IMG/VR virus record: IMGVR_UViG_3300024999_000416
Location: 1 to 22,984 of that record
Length of the DNA: 22,984 nt
Source of the DNA: a virus
Strand: one strand, 5' to 3'
The position numbers were made by a program, and so were the translations under genes. The notes under the pieces were generated by a model. The model was not told where the DNA came from. It saw only the letters and a list, made by a program, of their open reading frames with translations, and made no database searches. This document shows positions 11,939 through 18,674 of the stretch, piece by piece. The first letter of the stretch is position 1. Every line of letters begins with the position of its first letter.

Positions 11939-12903
11939 ACCTCCCTATCCTCCCCATCCCTTACCACCCATCTATGGAGATCCTGGACTCAACCAAGATC
12001 AAAACCTACCAACAGTGCCCCAGGCTATTCTTCTACGAATACGCCCTCGGCTGGAGAGCCTCTCGCCCATCCAACCATCTCGTCTTTGGTAAGGCCGTCC
12101 ACAAGGCCATGGAACACATCTACCTCCACGGATACCGAGTCGAAGCAGTAATGGAAGCACTTGAAATCTTCAACTCATGCTATCGTGCTACCTTTCCTGA
12201 AGAGACAGACGTCTTATTCGAACCCAAGACACCCCTCCGCTTCTTTGACATGCTCCTGGAATATATCAAGAAATACCCCTCTGACCCGGACCGCTTCACC
12301 GTGTATAAGACGGAGATAGGGGGCACTGTTGACCTGTCCCCCCTCCCTCACCATCGCATCGCATGGAAAATGGACACTGTCCTTTGGGATCGGGAAATAG
12401 AAAGGTATTGTTCCCACGAGCACAAAACCAAAGGTGGGAACTACCTCAGTGACTCCTACACTTACGAGCATTTCCTCGGAATCCAGTGTGGCACCTATAC
12501 TCATGTCCTCAACTGCCTCTTCCCTCCTGACCAAGTCAGCGGCATCACAATCAACTGCCTATGCTTCAAGAAAACTAAAAAACCCGAGTTCATCCTCGAA
12601 CGTTTCCCCATCCTCTACTCCAACGCTCAGATGTACAACTGGCTTGAACTCACCAAACTCTGGATGGATCGTATCCATGAGGACTTTCTCCTCTTGAGCA
12701 CCCACTCTGACAAGAATGATCTCATGCGATGCTTCCCCACCAACAGTAATGCCTGCACTAACTGGGGCCGAGTCTGCCAATACATGGACTTTTGTACCAC
12801 TTGGAATAATCCTATCCAACATCAGCATTCTCTCCCCGTGGATATGCATATAGAATTCTGGAATCCCTTGGAGGAAGAGCTTAATGAGAGGTTAGTATTA
12901 TGA
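11935..12903 (+). CDS. Cas4/RecB-like PD-(D/E)XK nuclease with probable Fe-S cluster
   Basis: This 322-residue protein opens with STKIKTYQQCPRLFFYEYAL (Cys28), then FGKAVHKAME with His56, Asp147 in WKMDTV, the EHK motif (162-164) and QxxxY (184-188): the full active-site order of the PDDEXK_1 family. Cys274, Cys281 and Cys287 at the C-terminus, with Cys28, match the four ligands of a 4Fe-4S cluster as in Cas4 and AddB nucleases. It should degrade or resect DNA ends for recombination. ATG 11935 lies on an ATGA overlap and is preferred over an upstream in-frame ATG at 11872. It is grouped with the Sak4-like ATPase, ssDNA-binding candidate and ligase. No CRISPR array or cas1 is present, so the role is phage recombination rather than adaptation. 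Confidence 0.85.
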   Translation: MNLPILPIPYHPSMEILDSTKIKTYQQCPRLFFYEYALGWRASRPSNHLVFGKAVHKAMEHIYLHGYRVEAVMEALEIFNSCYRATFPEETDVLFEPKTPLRFFDMLLEYIKKYPSDPDRFTVYKTEIGGTVDLSPLPHHRIAWKMDTVLWDREIERYCSHEHKTKGGNYLSDSYTYEHFLGIQCGTYTHVLNCLFPPDQVSGITINCLCFKKTKKPEFILERFPILYSNAQMYNWLELTKLWMDRIHEDFLLLSTHSDKNDLMRCFPTNSNACTNWGRVCQYMDFCTTWNNPIQHQHSLPVDMHIEFWNPLEEELNERLVL

Positions 12904-13265
12904 CCTGGAACTTCTATCTACTCAATGCTTCAGTAGCATTACTATTCCTTGCCTTCCTGCTTCAACTCCTCCGTGATTTGAAAAAGGCTAACAAGGAACT
13001 GAAATCTGTAAGGGGTATGGTAGACGATCAATCTCTCCGCGGTCGTATCCTTGAAGAGGGTATTGCAGCTCTTATGGCTCGCCCTAAACCTGACAAAATA
13101 CTCGAGAGGTTAAGATTAAATCTTAAGCCAGATGTCCAGATATACTCCGGGCCTGAAGGTTATGTAGCATATCACTATGAGGGTTATTTATCTATATACG
13201 ATATAGAAGGCAATCGTATACTCAATGGCTCAATAATATCAGATGACTGGAGTAAGCGCTCATGA
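12900..13265 (+). CDS. Membrane-anchored coiled-coil protein, 121 residues
   Basis: Residues about 3-24 (WNFYLLNASVALLFLAFLLQ) form an N-terminal membrane anchor, followed by a charged helix (LRDLKKANKELKSVRGMVDD) and a beta-rich C-terminal part with many Tyr. ATGA overlaps join it to both neighbours. The anchor-plus-helix layout resembles spanin-like or membrane-tethering proteins, but its place among recombination genes argues against lysis. Function unknown. Confidence 0.7.
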   Translation: MTWNFYLLNASVALLFLAFLLQLLRDLKKANKELKSVRGMVDDQSLRGRILEEGIAALMARPKPDKILERLRLNLKPDVQIYSGPEGYVAYHYEGYLSIYDIEGNRILNGSIISDDWSKRS

Positions 13266-13534
13266 CCCCTTGCATCTTATGTGGTGACCCTGCTCACTCG
13301 GCCCAAGATTGTAGGCTCTCTCCTAACATAAAAATTGAGACTGACTACGATCGCAGCCTCCGTGCTGAGCGTACTCTCTTAGCCCTCACTCACGAGATGG
13401 GGCCTATCGCCTTAGATATCTTCCTTCGTGAACATGGAATTCCTAAGGACGAGTACTTACTCATCAAAGACAAGCACAAACATCTGCTTGCAGCATACGA
13501 TAAACAATTAAAAGTTGAGGCCAAGAATGACTAG
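13262..13534 (+). CDS. CCHC zinc-knuckle protein, 90 residues
   Basis: CILCGDPAHSAQDC (residues 4-17) is a CX2CX4HX4C zinc knuckle, the retroviral nucleocapsid-type motif that binds single-stranded nucleic acid. The remainder is helical and charged (DYDRSLRAERTLLALTHEMG, KDKHKHLLAAYDKQLK). It overlaps the ATPase gene by 8 bp. A single-strand-binding helper of recombination is a fair guess, based on motif and place. Confidence 0.75.
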   Translation: MTPCILCGDPAHSAQDCRLSPNIKIETDYDRSLRAERTLLALTHEMGPIALDIFLREHGIPKDEYLLIKDKHKHLLAAYDKQLKVEAKND

Positions 13535-14456
13535 TCCCAATCCCACTCCACCTCCCAAGCCGCCAGAACCCCCTGCTCAGCTAAATGCTAAGCAAATCAA
13601 GATCTCCACAACGGCTGCAGACCTGAGGAAAATGTACTCATCTTCCCCCTCTGCAACCTCTACCAACTTTATAATCTACGGAGGCTCAGGTTCAGGTAAG
13701 ACTTCCATCCTTCGTACCTGCCGCACTCCTATCCTCCTTCACTCATTTGACCCGGGAGGCGGCTCAGTTCTCCAATCCCAAGTCCCCTGGTCCCACTATG
13801 ACTCTTGCATAGATAATGGCAAGATACTTGTAGACTCTCGCTTCGAGAATGAGGACCCGGCCAATCCTACGAAATTTGAACTGTGGGACAAAGTCTACCA
13901 TCAACTCAAACGTGACGACTTTTTCAACCAACTTGGCACCTATGCCCTCGACCTCACCACTTTCTCTCAGTGTATCATGTACTATATCCTCAAACAAGAA
14001 GGCCGCGCTGGATCAGGGATGGTAGTAAAACCCTCACTGGACCCCAAGGAGAAGAAAATGGTCTACGCCGGCGTTCCTCACCAGAATGACTGGATGCCTC
14101 AGATGATGTACATTGAGAACGCCATCCGTGATCTCCTCTCCTACTCTTGCGACGTAGTACTCATCGGCCACGATGCACTTGTCAAGGATGAAATCACCGG
14201 GGCAGTCCTCAAGGATCTCATGGTCACGGGCAAACTCACCCGACGTATCCCCCTCCTATTCAACGAAATGTACCATGCCGAGGTAGCAACTTCAGCCTCT
14301 GGCAATACTTATAAACTCTTAACTCAAAAGACTGGCACCTACCAGGCCAAGACCCGAATGGGATGTGCGGGTCAACTTGCAATCCGCGAAGATGCTGACA
14401 TCAAAGCGATGCTTAAGAAGTGTGGAAAGAATTATTCAGATAAACCTAACATTTAA
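13527..14456 (+). CDS. Sak4-like RecA-family ATPase (AAA_24)
   Basis: This 309-residue protein has a Pro-rich N-terminus (about 3-20), then Walker A GGSGSGKT (52-59), a Walker-B-like YALDLTTFSQ near 139-148, and the later VVLIGHDAL with a C-terminal TGKLTRRIPLLFNEMYHAEV, which match phage Sak4-type single-strand-annealing ATPases (PF13479). It should bind ssDNA and help annealing or strand exchange. ATG 13527 follows a GAGG site inside the preceding gene; a TTG at 13515 is a weaker alternative. It is placed between a Cas4-like nuclease and a DUF669-like protein, the usual partners. Confidence 0.82.
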   Translation: MTSPNPTPPPKPPEPPAQLNAKQIKISTTAADLRKMYSSSPSATSTNFIIYGGSGSGKTSILRTCRTPILLHSFDPGGGSVLQSQVPWSHYDSCIDNGKILVDSRFENEDPANPTKFELWDKVYHQLKRDDFFNQLGTYALDLTTFSQCIMYYILKQEGRAGSGMVVKPSLDPKEKKMVYAGVPHQNDWMPQMMYIENAIRDLLSYSCDVVLIGHDALVKDEITGAVLKDLMVTGKLTRRIPLLFNEMYHAEVATSASGNTYKLLTQKTGTYQAKTRMGCAGQLAIREDADIKAMLKKCGKNYSDKPNI

Positions 14457-14465
14457 GGAGCCTAA

Positions 14466-14750
14466 ATGACTGACGAACCCAAGAAATACTACGGAGCTGG
14501 GCCTAGCACCTCAAGTGCTTCTCCCTCTCCCCCACTCACTATCCCCAACGTACTCGAAACCCTAACTAAGGAGGTAGAATCAACCACCACTATAACCACC
14601 TACATTTCCCAGATCCAAGCAATAATCAAGTCAATGAACCAGACTCACCCCAAAGACGATAGAGTCATCCTCGCCATTGGGAAACTCAACGGGGCAATCT
14701 TACGCCTCACTCACGAGGGGTCATCTACAACCTCTCACACAAAACGCTAA
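14466..14750 (+). CDS. Unknown Ser/Thr-rich protein, 94 residues
   Basis: Starts behind TAAGGAG. The N-terminal 25 residues are Ser/Pro-rich and probably disordered; the rest is helical (PNVLETLTKEVESTTTITTY, AIGKLNGAILRLT). CTCAA-loop hairpin member 6 is inside the frame at 14505-14519. It is sandwiched between the ATPase and the ssDNA-binding candidate, so it may assist them. Function unknown. Confidence 0.65.
   Translation: MTDEPKKYYGAGPSTSSASPSPPLTIPNVLETLTKEVESTTTITTYISQIQAIIKSMNQTHPKDDRVILAIGKLNGAILRLTHEGSSTTSHTKR
14505..14519 (+). other. Hairpin with CTCAA loop (member 6)
   Basis: AGCAC pairs with GTGCT around CTCAA. It differs from members 3-5 in stem sequence but keeps pairing and loop. 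It lies in coding sequence, 39 bases after the start codon. Confidence 0.45.
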
Positions 14751-14761
14751 GGAGCTACAAC

Positions 14762-15232
14762 ATGACAACTGAGAACTGTGAAGATCCCACCGATTTCAAC
14801 CCTGCTGACTATGCCGACGAAGATATGGGCGACACCTTTCTCGACATCGACACCTCGGGTGCTATCGAACCTACTGTCGCGGATGAAGGTGAGCACCTGA
14901 TCCGTATCACCGGCTTCAAGAAGGATAAGGAAAGTGGGAAAGTGGTCAGAACCTCTGACTCAGGGATGAGATATTTCCTCGTAACTTTCGACCTGCCCAA
15001 TGATTTGGCAGCGAAGAGTTTTACTCAGATCTACTCCCTGCCCACGGACTCCATGGAACCTAAGCGGAAGAACTCCTGCCTGTGGGAACTGGATTGTTTT
15101 AAGAGGTGCTTCGCCCTCACCGAGCTCAACTTCTCCACCATGGTCGGGGCTGAGGGCTATGCCATTCTTGGGATCAAGGAAGATTCTTATGGCCGGCAGA
15201 ATTATATCAAGAAACTCGTGACACCTGCGTGA
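14762..15232 (+). CDS. DUF669-like, possible ssDNA-binding protein
   Basis: This 156-residue protein starts with a strongly acidic segment (about 1-40: NCEDPTDFNPADYADEDMGD), followed by a beta-rich domain (GEHLIRITGFKKDKESGKVV, MRYFLVTFDLPND) and a helix with CLWELDCFKRCF. The layout matches the phage DUF669 family, which often sits beside Sak4-type ATPases and is thought to be an ssDNA-binding protein. In classic SSBs the acidic tail is C-terminal, while here it is N-terminal. AAGGAG stands 7 bases before the ATG. Binding is inferred from family resemblance and neighbours. Confidence 0.65.
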   Translation: MTTENCEDPTDFNPADYADEDMGDTFLDIDTSGAIEPTVADEGEHLIRITGFKKDKESGKVVRTSDSGMRYFLVTFDLPNDLAAKSFTQIYSLPTDSMEPKRKNSCLWELDCFKRCFALTELNFSTMVGAEGYAILGIKEDSYGRQNYIKKLVTPA

Positions 15233-15239
15233 TATAATT

Positions 15240-15262
15240 CTGTGTTAATTTAATCAACATAG
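15240..15262 (+). repeat. Dyad repeat, 15240 copy
   Basis: CTGTGTTAATT and AATCAACATAG. It begins 8 bp after the 14762 gene stop and is followed directly by a 10-bp hairpin. Confidence 0.85.
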
Positions 15263-15265
15263 CAT

Positions 15266-15289
15266 TGACCCTTTCTATTGAGAGGGTCA
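15266..15289 (+). terminator. Strong hairpin, possible terminator or processing signal
   Basis: TGACCCTTTC pairs with GAGAGGGTCA (one G-T pair) around TATT, followed by GTGTTTT. The T-tract is short, so it is a weak intrinsic terminator at best. It closes the recombination gene block and precedes the tRNA-like gene. Confidence 0.5.
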
Positions 15290-15306
15290 GTGTTTTGGGC
15301 ACTACA

Positions 15307-15489
15307 ATGAAATTAGATATAAGTAGTAATGAAATTAGAATATCATTTTCTGGGCCTAATGAAGAAGGTTATATTCACACTTTAATATCACGTCTAATAT
15401 TCGTATTTGAGCCTGAAATAACTACTTGGGTTCATGGAGTTAAAGTCATAGGGAATGCTACTCAAGTTGGCTCGGAAGATGTAACATGA
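15307..15489 (+). CDS. Small unknown protein, 60 residues
   Basis: MKLDISSNEIRISFSGPNEE opens an AT-rich gene with strand-like alternation (HTLISRLIFVFEPEITTWVH). The ribosome site is poor: GAGAGGG lies 20 bases away inside the preceding hairpin. The start is therefore uncertain; a TTG frame extension reaches 15265. The base composition differs from the block before it. It ends 7 bases before the tRNA-like gene. Function unknown. Confidence 0.5.
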   Translation: MKLDISSNEIRISFSGPNEEGYIHTLISRLIFVFEPEITTWVHGVKVIGNATQVGSEDVT

Positions 15490-15496
15490 AATATAA

Positions 15497-15644
15497 GCAA
15501 ATGGTGGCGGAATTGGTAGACGCGAAGACACTGGTGGTTCTTGATTACTGACTTAGAAATCCAGCGTACCTGGTGAGTGTTCATGAGCACTATGACTCAG
15601 GCAGTACCTCAAACATCGTGCAGGTTCGAGTCCTGCCCATTTGC
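15497..15644 (+). tRNA. tRNA-Leu-like gene with about 60 extra bases
   Basis: The 5' end folds like a leucine tRNA: acceptor CAAATGG, linker TG, D-stem GCG/CGC and loop GAATTGGTAGA, which matches bacterial tRNA-Leu. The 3' end has a perfect T-arm (GCAGG, TTCGAGT, CCTGC) and CCATTTG, which closes the acceptor stem; pairing extends to nine bases (15496-15504 with 15637-15645). Between D- and T-arms lie 95 bases where a normal Leu tRNA has 30-35. CTTAGAA (15552-15558) looks like an anticodon loop for UAG (Leu), but its 5' stem partner is interrupted. CTGG (15531-15534) could pair with CCAG (15561-15564) if 16 bases between were removed. A second hairpin (AGTGT/GCACT) follows. CCA is not encoded. 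It could be an interrupted, decayed or repurposed tRNA. Confidence 0.6.
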
Positions 15645-15666
15645 TTCATTAATTAAATCAACATAG
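15644..15666 (+). repeat. Dyad repeat at the 3' end of the tRNA-like gene
   Basis: CTTCATTAATT and AATCAACATAG. It starts at the discriminator position of the tRNA-like gene and ends 8 bp before the next ATG. Together with flanks, 27 bp (15643-15669) are identical to 22957-22983. Confidence 0.85.
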
Positions 15667-15674
15667 GAATCCAA

Positions 15675-15998
15675 ATGAACTCAATAGATGAAGTGGGCCT
15701 CATAGTCTCTACCCTGGGTACGTGCACCCTTTGCACCAACCCATCATCTGACATCTATACTGCTGAATTCATTCATCCCACCGATCCTACCCCACTTCAT
15801 CTATCTTACAAAGTATGCACCCCCTGTATAAAAGAGATATCTACACTCTTCTCCCGATGGATCCCCATCTTCTGCACCCATTGCTTCCAAGGTTCGTGGC
15901 TCCTGCGCAACGCTGACGTTCCTGACCAAGCCCACGCCGGGTTCACCGATGGGTGTTGGGAATGTACTGGGGTAATAAAGAAAGGTTGGTGGCTATAA
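15675..15998 (+). CDS. Multi-CxxC zinc-binding protein, 107 residues
   Basis: Four CxxC pairs (CTLC at about 17-20, CTPC at 48-51, CTHC at 67-70, CWEC at 94-97) suggest two zinc ribbons. Between them are mixed helical and strand segments (LHLSYKVCTPCIKEISTLFS, RWIPIFCTHCFQGSW). The start has only AGGA close to the ATG, within 8 bp of a dyad repeat. Two zinc ribbons in a compact protein suggest nucleic-acid or protein binding. No family is recognised. Confidence 0.7.
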   Translation: MNSIDEVGLIVSTLGTCTLCTNPSSDIYTAEFIHPTDPTPLHLSYKVCTPCIKEISTLFSRWIPIFCTHCFQGSWLLRNADVPDQAHAGFTDGCWECTGVIKKGWWL

Positions 15999-16001
15999 CT
16001 C

Positions 16002-16214
16002 ATGAGCAACAAGCCCCGCCACTCTCCTCACCCTTACCTCCTACTCCCCAAGAACGAAGTTCCCACTGAGGCCATCTGCCCTATGTGTCAAAAGACTCAC
16101 TACCCCATCATCTTCTGGACCGGACGTGGCATTCCAAGAATCTACTGCCTCCGATGTAGAGAAAGACTTGACAACATTTCCACTATAACCCCAGCCGTAG
16201 TGAGGATATCTTAA
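16002..16214 (+). CDS. Zinc-ribbon miniprotein, 70 residues
   Basis: MSNKPRHSPHPYLLLPKNEV is followed by CPMCQKTH (about 26-33) and YCLRCRERLD (about 48-57): a compact CxxC...CxxC ribbon. The ribosome site is weak. It follows the preceding stop by 3 bp and ends one base before the next ATG, consistent with coupled translation. Function unknown. Confidence 0.65.
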   Translation: MSNKPRHSPHPYLLLPKNEVPTEAICPMCQKTHYPIIFWTGRGIPRIYCLRCRERLDNISTITPAVVRIS

Positions 16215-16215
16215 C

Positions 16216-16512
16216 ATGCCACCTAACGACTACAGAATGCGACTTTCGACTGAACTAACCAGTGAGCAATCTCACTTAATCTCCCAGGTCCTCCCCCATG
16301 GGTGGCAGAAACCTCTCATCCAAGCCCTCTTAAACGGGGTCCTTGAACTCTACCAACGTGGGGGAATTGAGGCCATAGGTGCGATAATCTCACGTCACTT
16401 AGACCTCACCACTATCGTCACCGTGGGCTTTGAGCGTACTAAGAGACTCCAGATTATAGAACTTGAGAAGAAACTCAGAGAATTCAAAGGTAGTGATGGG
16501 AATCCAGATTGA
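16216..16512 (+). CDS. Unknown helical protein, 98 residues
   Basis: MPPNDYRMRLSTELTSEQSH begins a mostly helical protein with a hydrophobic middle (QALLNGVLELYQRGGIEAIG) and a charged C-terminal helix (RTKRLQIIELEKKLREFK). No motif is recognised. It overlaps the following gene by 17 bp. Confidence 0.6.
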   Translation: MPPNDYRMRLSTELTSEQSHLISQVLPHGWQKPLIQALLNGVLELYQRGGIEAIGAIISRHLDLTTIVTVGFERTKRLQIIELEKKLREFKGSDGNPD

Positions 16513-16849
16513 ATATCCCTACTGCTCAGATCTATGTTGGGATCACAGATGTGCTTTACATTACTGTCACTCATTCTATGACTTGGAGAATCCAATGGCC
16601 ACGATTGATCACTTAGGCACTTCCATTACTCAACTCTCCCCTGATGACCTCTTCTCCCTGATCCGCACCATCAGGGAGACCCGTCGCACTAGACCTCCTG
16701 CTCGCAAAGCAGCTCCTGCCAAGGTAGCTCGTGCACCCTCTGGCAAGAGACCTAAGCAACAAGACCTCTTTGCTATTGCAAAGGGCATGACCACAGCTCA
16801 AAAGAAACAACTTGCCATGTTTCTTCATGGCAAGGCAAAAGGAGAATGA
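16496..16849 (+). CDS. Basic protein with Cys-rich N-terminus, or two fused small genes
   Basis: From ATG 16496, the first 33 residues hold YPYCSDLCWDHRCALHYCHS, a possible metal site. An in-frame ATG at 16595 has its own GGAG ribosome site and opens an 84-residue protein starting MATIDHLGTSITQLSPDDLF, with a lysine/arginine/alanine/proline-rich linker (RRTRPPARKAAPAKVARAPS) and a C-terminal helix pair. Such basic linkers are typical of histone-like or nucleoid-associated phage proteins. Both products may be made from one frame. DNA binding is inferred from charge only. Confidence 0.6.
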   Translation: MGIQIEYPYCSDLCWDHRCALHYCHSFYDLENPMATIDHLGTSITQLSPDDLFSLIRTIRETRRTRPPARKAAPAKVARAPSGKRPKQQDLFAIAKGMTTAQKKQLAMFLHGKAKGE

Positions 16850-16850
16850 T

Positions 16851-17063
16851 ATGCGATTTGCTCTTACAACCGGTGGAATAATAAAAATAACAGCCACTGA
16901 ACGAGAGTGGCACGAGGGATATTCCGTGGGACGGTGGTGCCCATTTTTTACTACTGGCAACACATTGACTCGCCCGCCTGAATCTGACGGACATAATCCG
17001 TACCCTAAGAATTCAGAATCATATTGGCGCTGGAGAATTGGATTTAATTCAGCAGTAATGTAA
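16851..17063 (+). CDS. Small phage protein with RWRIGFNS motif, 70 residues
   Basis: AAAAGGAG lies 6 bases before ATG 16851, chosen over an upstream in-frame ATG. The protein reads [20 protein letters not shown], then [19 protein letters not shown], and ends [14 protein letters not shown]. Pairs of Trp and Arg around a Gly-Phe-Asn turn recur in small phage proteins I cannot name. A structured GC-rich segment follows its stop directly. Confidence 0.65.
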   Translation: MRFALTTGGIIKITATEREWHEGYSVGRWCPFFTTGNTLTRPPESDGHNPYPKNSESYWRWRIGFNSAVM

Positions 17064-17203
17064 GAGAGGCCGGCGGGCCGCCACACTTGAGGGGCCATTG
17101 CACGCCTCTCCCGGCGATTTCATTATCAAGGGTATCAAGGGCGAATTTTACCCTTGTAAACCTGACATCTTTTATATCACCTACGATTTAGTGGAGATCA
17201 CAA
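17064..17203 (+). other. Structured GC-rich leader or RNA element before the methyltransferase
   Basis: No ORF is seen in these 140 bases. GAGAGGC (17064-17070) pairs with GCCTCTC (17104-17110) and encloses a very GC-rich stretch. Next comes a perfect tandem repeat of TATCAAGGG (17124-17132 and 17133-17141), and the second copy can form a hairpin with CCCTTG (17151-17156). The two CAAGGG units compete for the same partner. This may be a mini-terminator, a switch or an operator of the methyltransferase gene. Confidence 0.55.
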
Positions 17204-18568
17204 ATGACTAACACCACCACTCCTCTCATCCCCCGTAACCAGATTGAACTGGGCTCTCGCTTCCGAAAGGACTACGGGGATATAGACCAGCTCAGCTATT
17301 CCATAAATAAGAATGGCCTCATCTCACCAGTCGCCATAGGGGTAGCCTCCAAAGTAAACATCCCCCGCGAAACCGATCTCCCTTACATCCTGCTCGCTGG
17401 TGGTAGGCGCATGATGGCTATGGATAAACTCGGGTGGACCTCCATCCCTGTCCGCATCTATGACCAGCCCATCTCTGAACTCGACCTCCGAGCTATCGAG
17501 CTAGCTGAAAACCTCGACCGTAAAGAGATGTCTTACGAAGAGGATCTAGCCCTCAAGCTCGAAATCCATAACCTCCAACAATCTATCCATGGTGAGAAAA
17601 TCTCCCGTACTCCTGACTCCCCCGGGTGGTCCCAAGCAGACACTGCTCGCCTCCTACATATCTCCCCTGCTGCCCTCTCCAAAGATATGGAGCTCGCTAA
17701 GGCTATCAAAAAGTTCCCTGAAATGCAACTTGACCAATGCAAGAACAAAGCCGAAGCTATGAAGCGTCTCAAAGACGTCGGCAAGATTCTTGTAAACAGT
17801 CACAACGCTGCCACATACTCCACTCAGATGGCGGATAAATCTAAGACCTTCTCCAAACTCTCATCTGCCTTCATCATCGGGGATTGCTTAGATATCATGG
17901 CCAAGATCCCATCTAACTCACTCAACATAATTGAGATCGACCCTCCTTATGCAATAGACCTGGCTAGTGTAAAGAAGGACAACTCCTGTATAGGTTACAA
18001 CGAAATCGAGTCCAAGAACTACATCTCCTTTATGACTCAGGTCTTCACCGAATCCTACCGCATTCTCAAGGAGGGCAGCTGGCTCCTTTGCTGGTTCGCT
18101 CAAGACCCCTGGTTCCAACCTATCGCCTCAGCTATCCAGGAAGTAGGCTTCAAGATGAATCTAATCCCCGCAGTATGGACAAAGGCTCAGGGCCAGACAG
18201 CTCAACCCGAGACCTATCTCGGAAACTCTTATGAAGCCATGTTCTACGCCCGTAAGGGCAAGGCCCGTCTCAACAAACCTGGCCGAAGCAACGTATTCCC
18301 CTTCCCTACTATTCCCCATACTCAAAAGTACCACCCTACTCAACGCCCGATTGACCTGATGAGTGAAATCCTCACCACTTTCTGCCCACCTGGCTCCAAT
18401 GGCTTCGTCCCCTTCGCTGGCTCAGGCGTAACTATCCTCGCCGGCCACTTGAACAGTATCAACTTAATCGGCACAGACCTCACTGCCATCTACAAAGATG
18501 GCTATATCTTACAACTTAAAGAGGTACTCGGATATGAGACTCCAGCAGAACTCCCCTCAGAACTATGA
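17204..18568 (+). CDS. ParB-like domain fused to a DNA methyltransferase
   Basis: This 454-residue fusion begins with a ParB/sulfiredoxin domain (about 10-125): [16 protein letters not shown] with the GGRR signature, then [18 protein letters not shown] helix-turn-helix follows (about 141-165: [20 protein letters not shown]). From about 222 on is a beta-class amino-methyltransferase: [13 protein letters not shown], motif IV DPPY (246-249), HPTQRP (377-382) and motif I FAGSGVT (404-410), in the order IV before I. DPPY fits N6-adenine or N4-cytosine methylation. GGAG precedes the ATG. No restriction enzyme is nearby, so it probably protects phage DNA or regulates it. Such fusions occur in phages; whether the ParB part still binds CTP or a specific DNA site is not known. 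Confidence 0.88.
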   Translation: MTNTTTPLIPRNQIELGSRFRKDYGDIDQLSYSINKNGLISPVAIGVASKVNIPRETDLPYILLAGGRRMMAMDKLGWTSIPVRIYDQPISELDLRAIELAENLDRKEMSYEEDLALKLEIHNLQQSIHGEKISRTPDSPGWSQADTARLLHISPAALSKDMELAKAIKKFPEMQLDQCKNKAEAMKRLKDVGKILVNSHNAATYSTQMADKSKTFSKLSSAFIIGDCLDIMAKIPSNSLNIIEIDPPYAIDLASVKKDNSCIGYNEIESKNYISFMTQVFTESYRILKEGSWLLCWFAQDPWFQPIASAIQEVGFKMNLIPAVWTKAQGQTAQPETYLGNSYEAMFYARKGKARLNKPGRSNVFPFPTIPHTQKYHPTQRPIDLMSEILTTFCPPGSNGFVPFAGSGVTILAGHLNSINLIGTDLTAIYKDGYILQLKEVLGYETPAELPSEL

Positions 18569-18668
18569 CCACATCTACACCTGCCCAAACTGTGGGACGC
18601 AAGTCCCCAGGTATACTCGGAAGTGCCCTAATTGTGGGGCGATCATTTGTACAACTTGTGGAGACTAA
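18534..18668 (+). CDS. Zinc-ribbon miniprotein with three CxxC motifs
   Basis: This 44-residue frame starts at ATG 18534 inside the end of the methyltransferase gene and ends at TAA 18666-18668. The sequence has CPNCGTQVPRYTRKCPNCGA followed by CTTCG: three CxxCG knuckles, a clean zinc-ribbon or rubredoxin-like pattern. GAGG lies 9-10 bases upstream. The conserved Cys pattern makes it more credible than the alternative frame at 18566, which has none. Function unknown. Confidence 0.65.
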   Translation: MRLQQNSPQNYDHIYTCPNCGTQVPRYTRKCPNCGAIICTTCGD

Positions 18669-18674
18669 CTAACT

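Noticed and set aside
12214-12849. Minus-strand ORFs of 96-106 codons
   Set aside because: They lie antisense to the Cas4-like nuclease, which has a complete motif set, and have no start signals.
11935-12903. Part of a CRISPR-Cas adaptation locus, because the nuclease is Cas4-like
   Set aside because: There is no cas1, cas2 or regularly spaced repeat array; the neighbours are phage recombination genes.
17157-17190. Sigma70 promoter before the ParB-methyltransferase gene (TGACATC with TATATC)
   Set aside because: Spacing between the two elements is too short and the match is poor.
18566-18671. Alternative 35-codon ORF starting on an ATGA overlap after the methyltransferase
   Set aside because: Its product has no recognisable pattern, whereas the overlapping frame at 18534 gives three clean CxxCG zinc knuckles.
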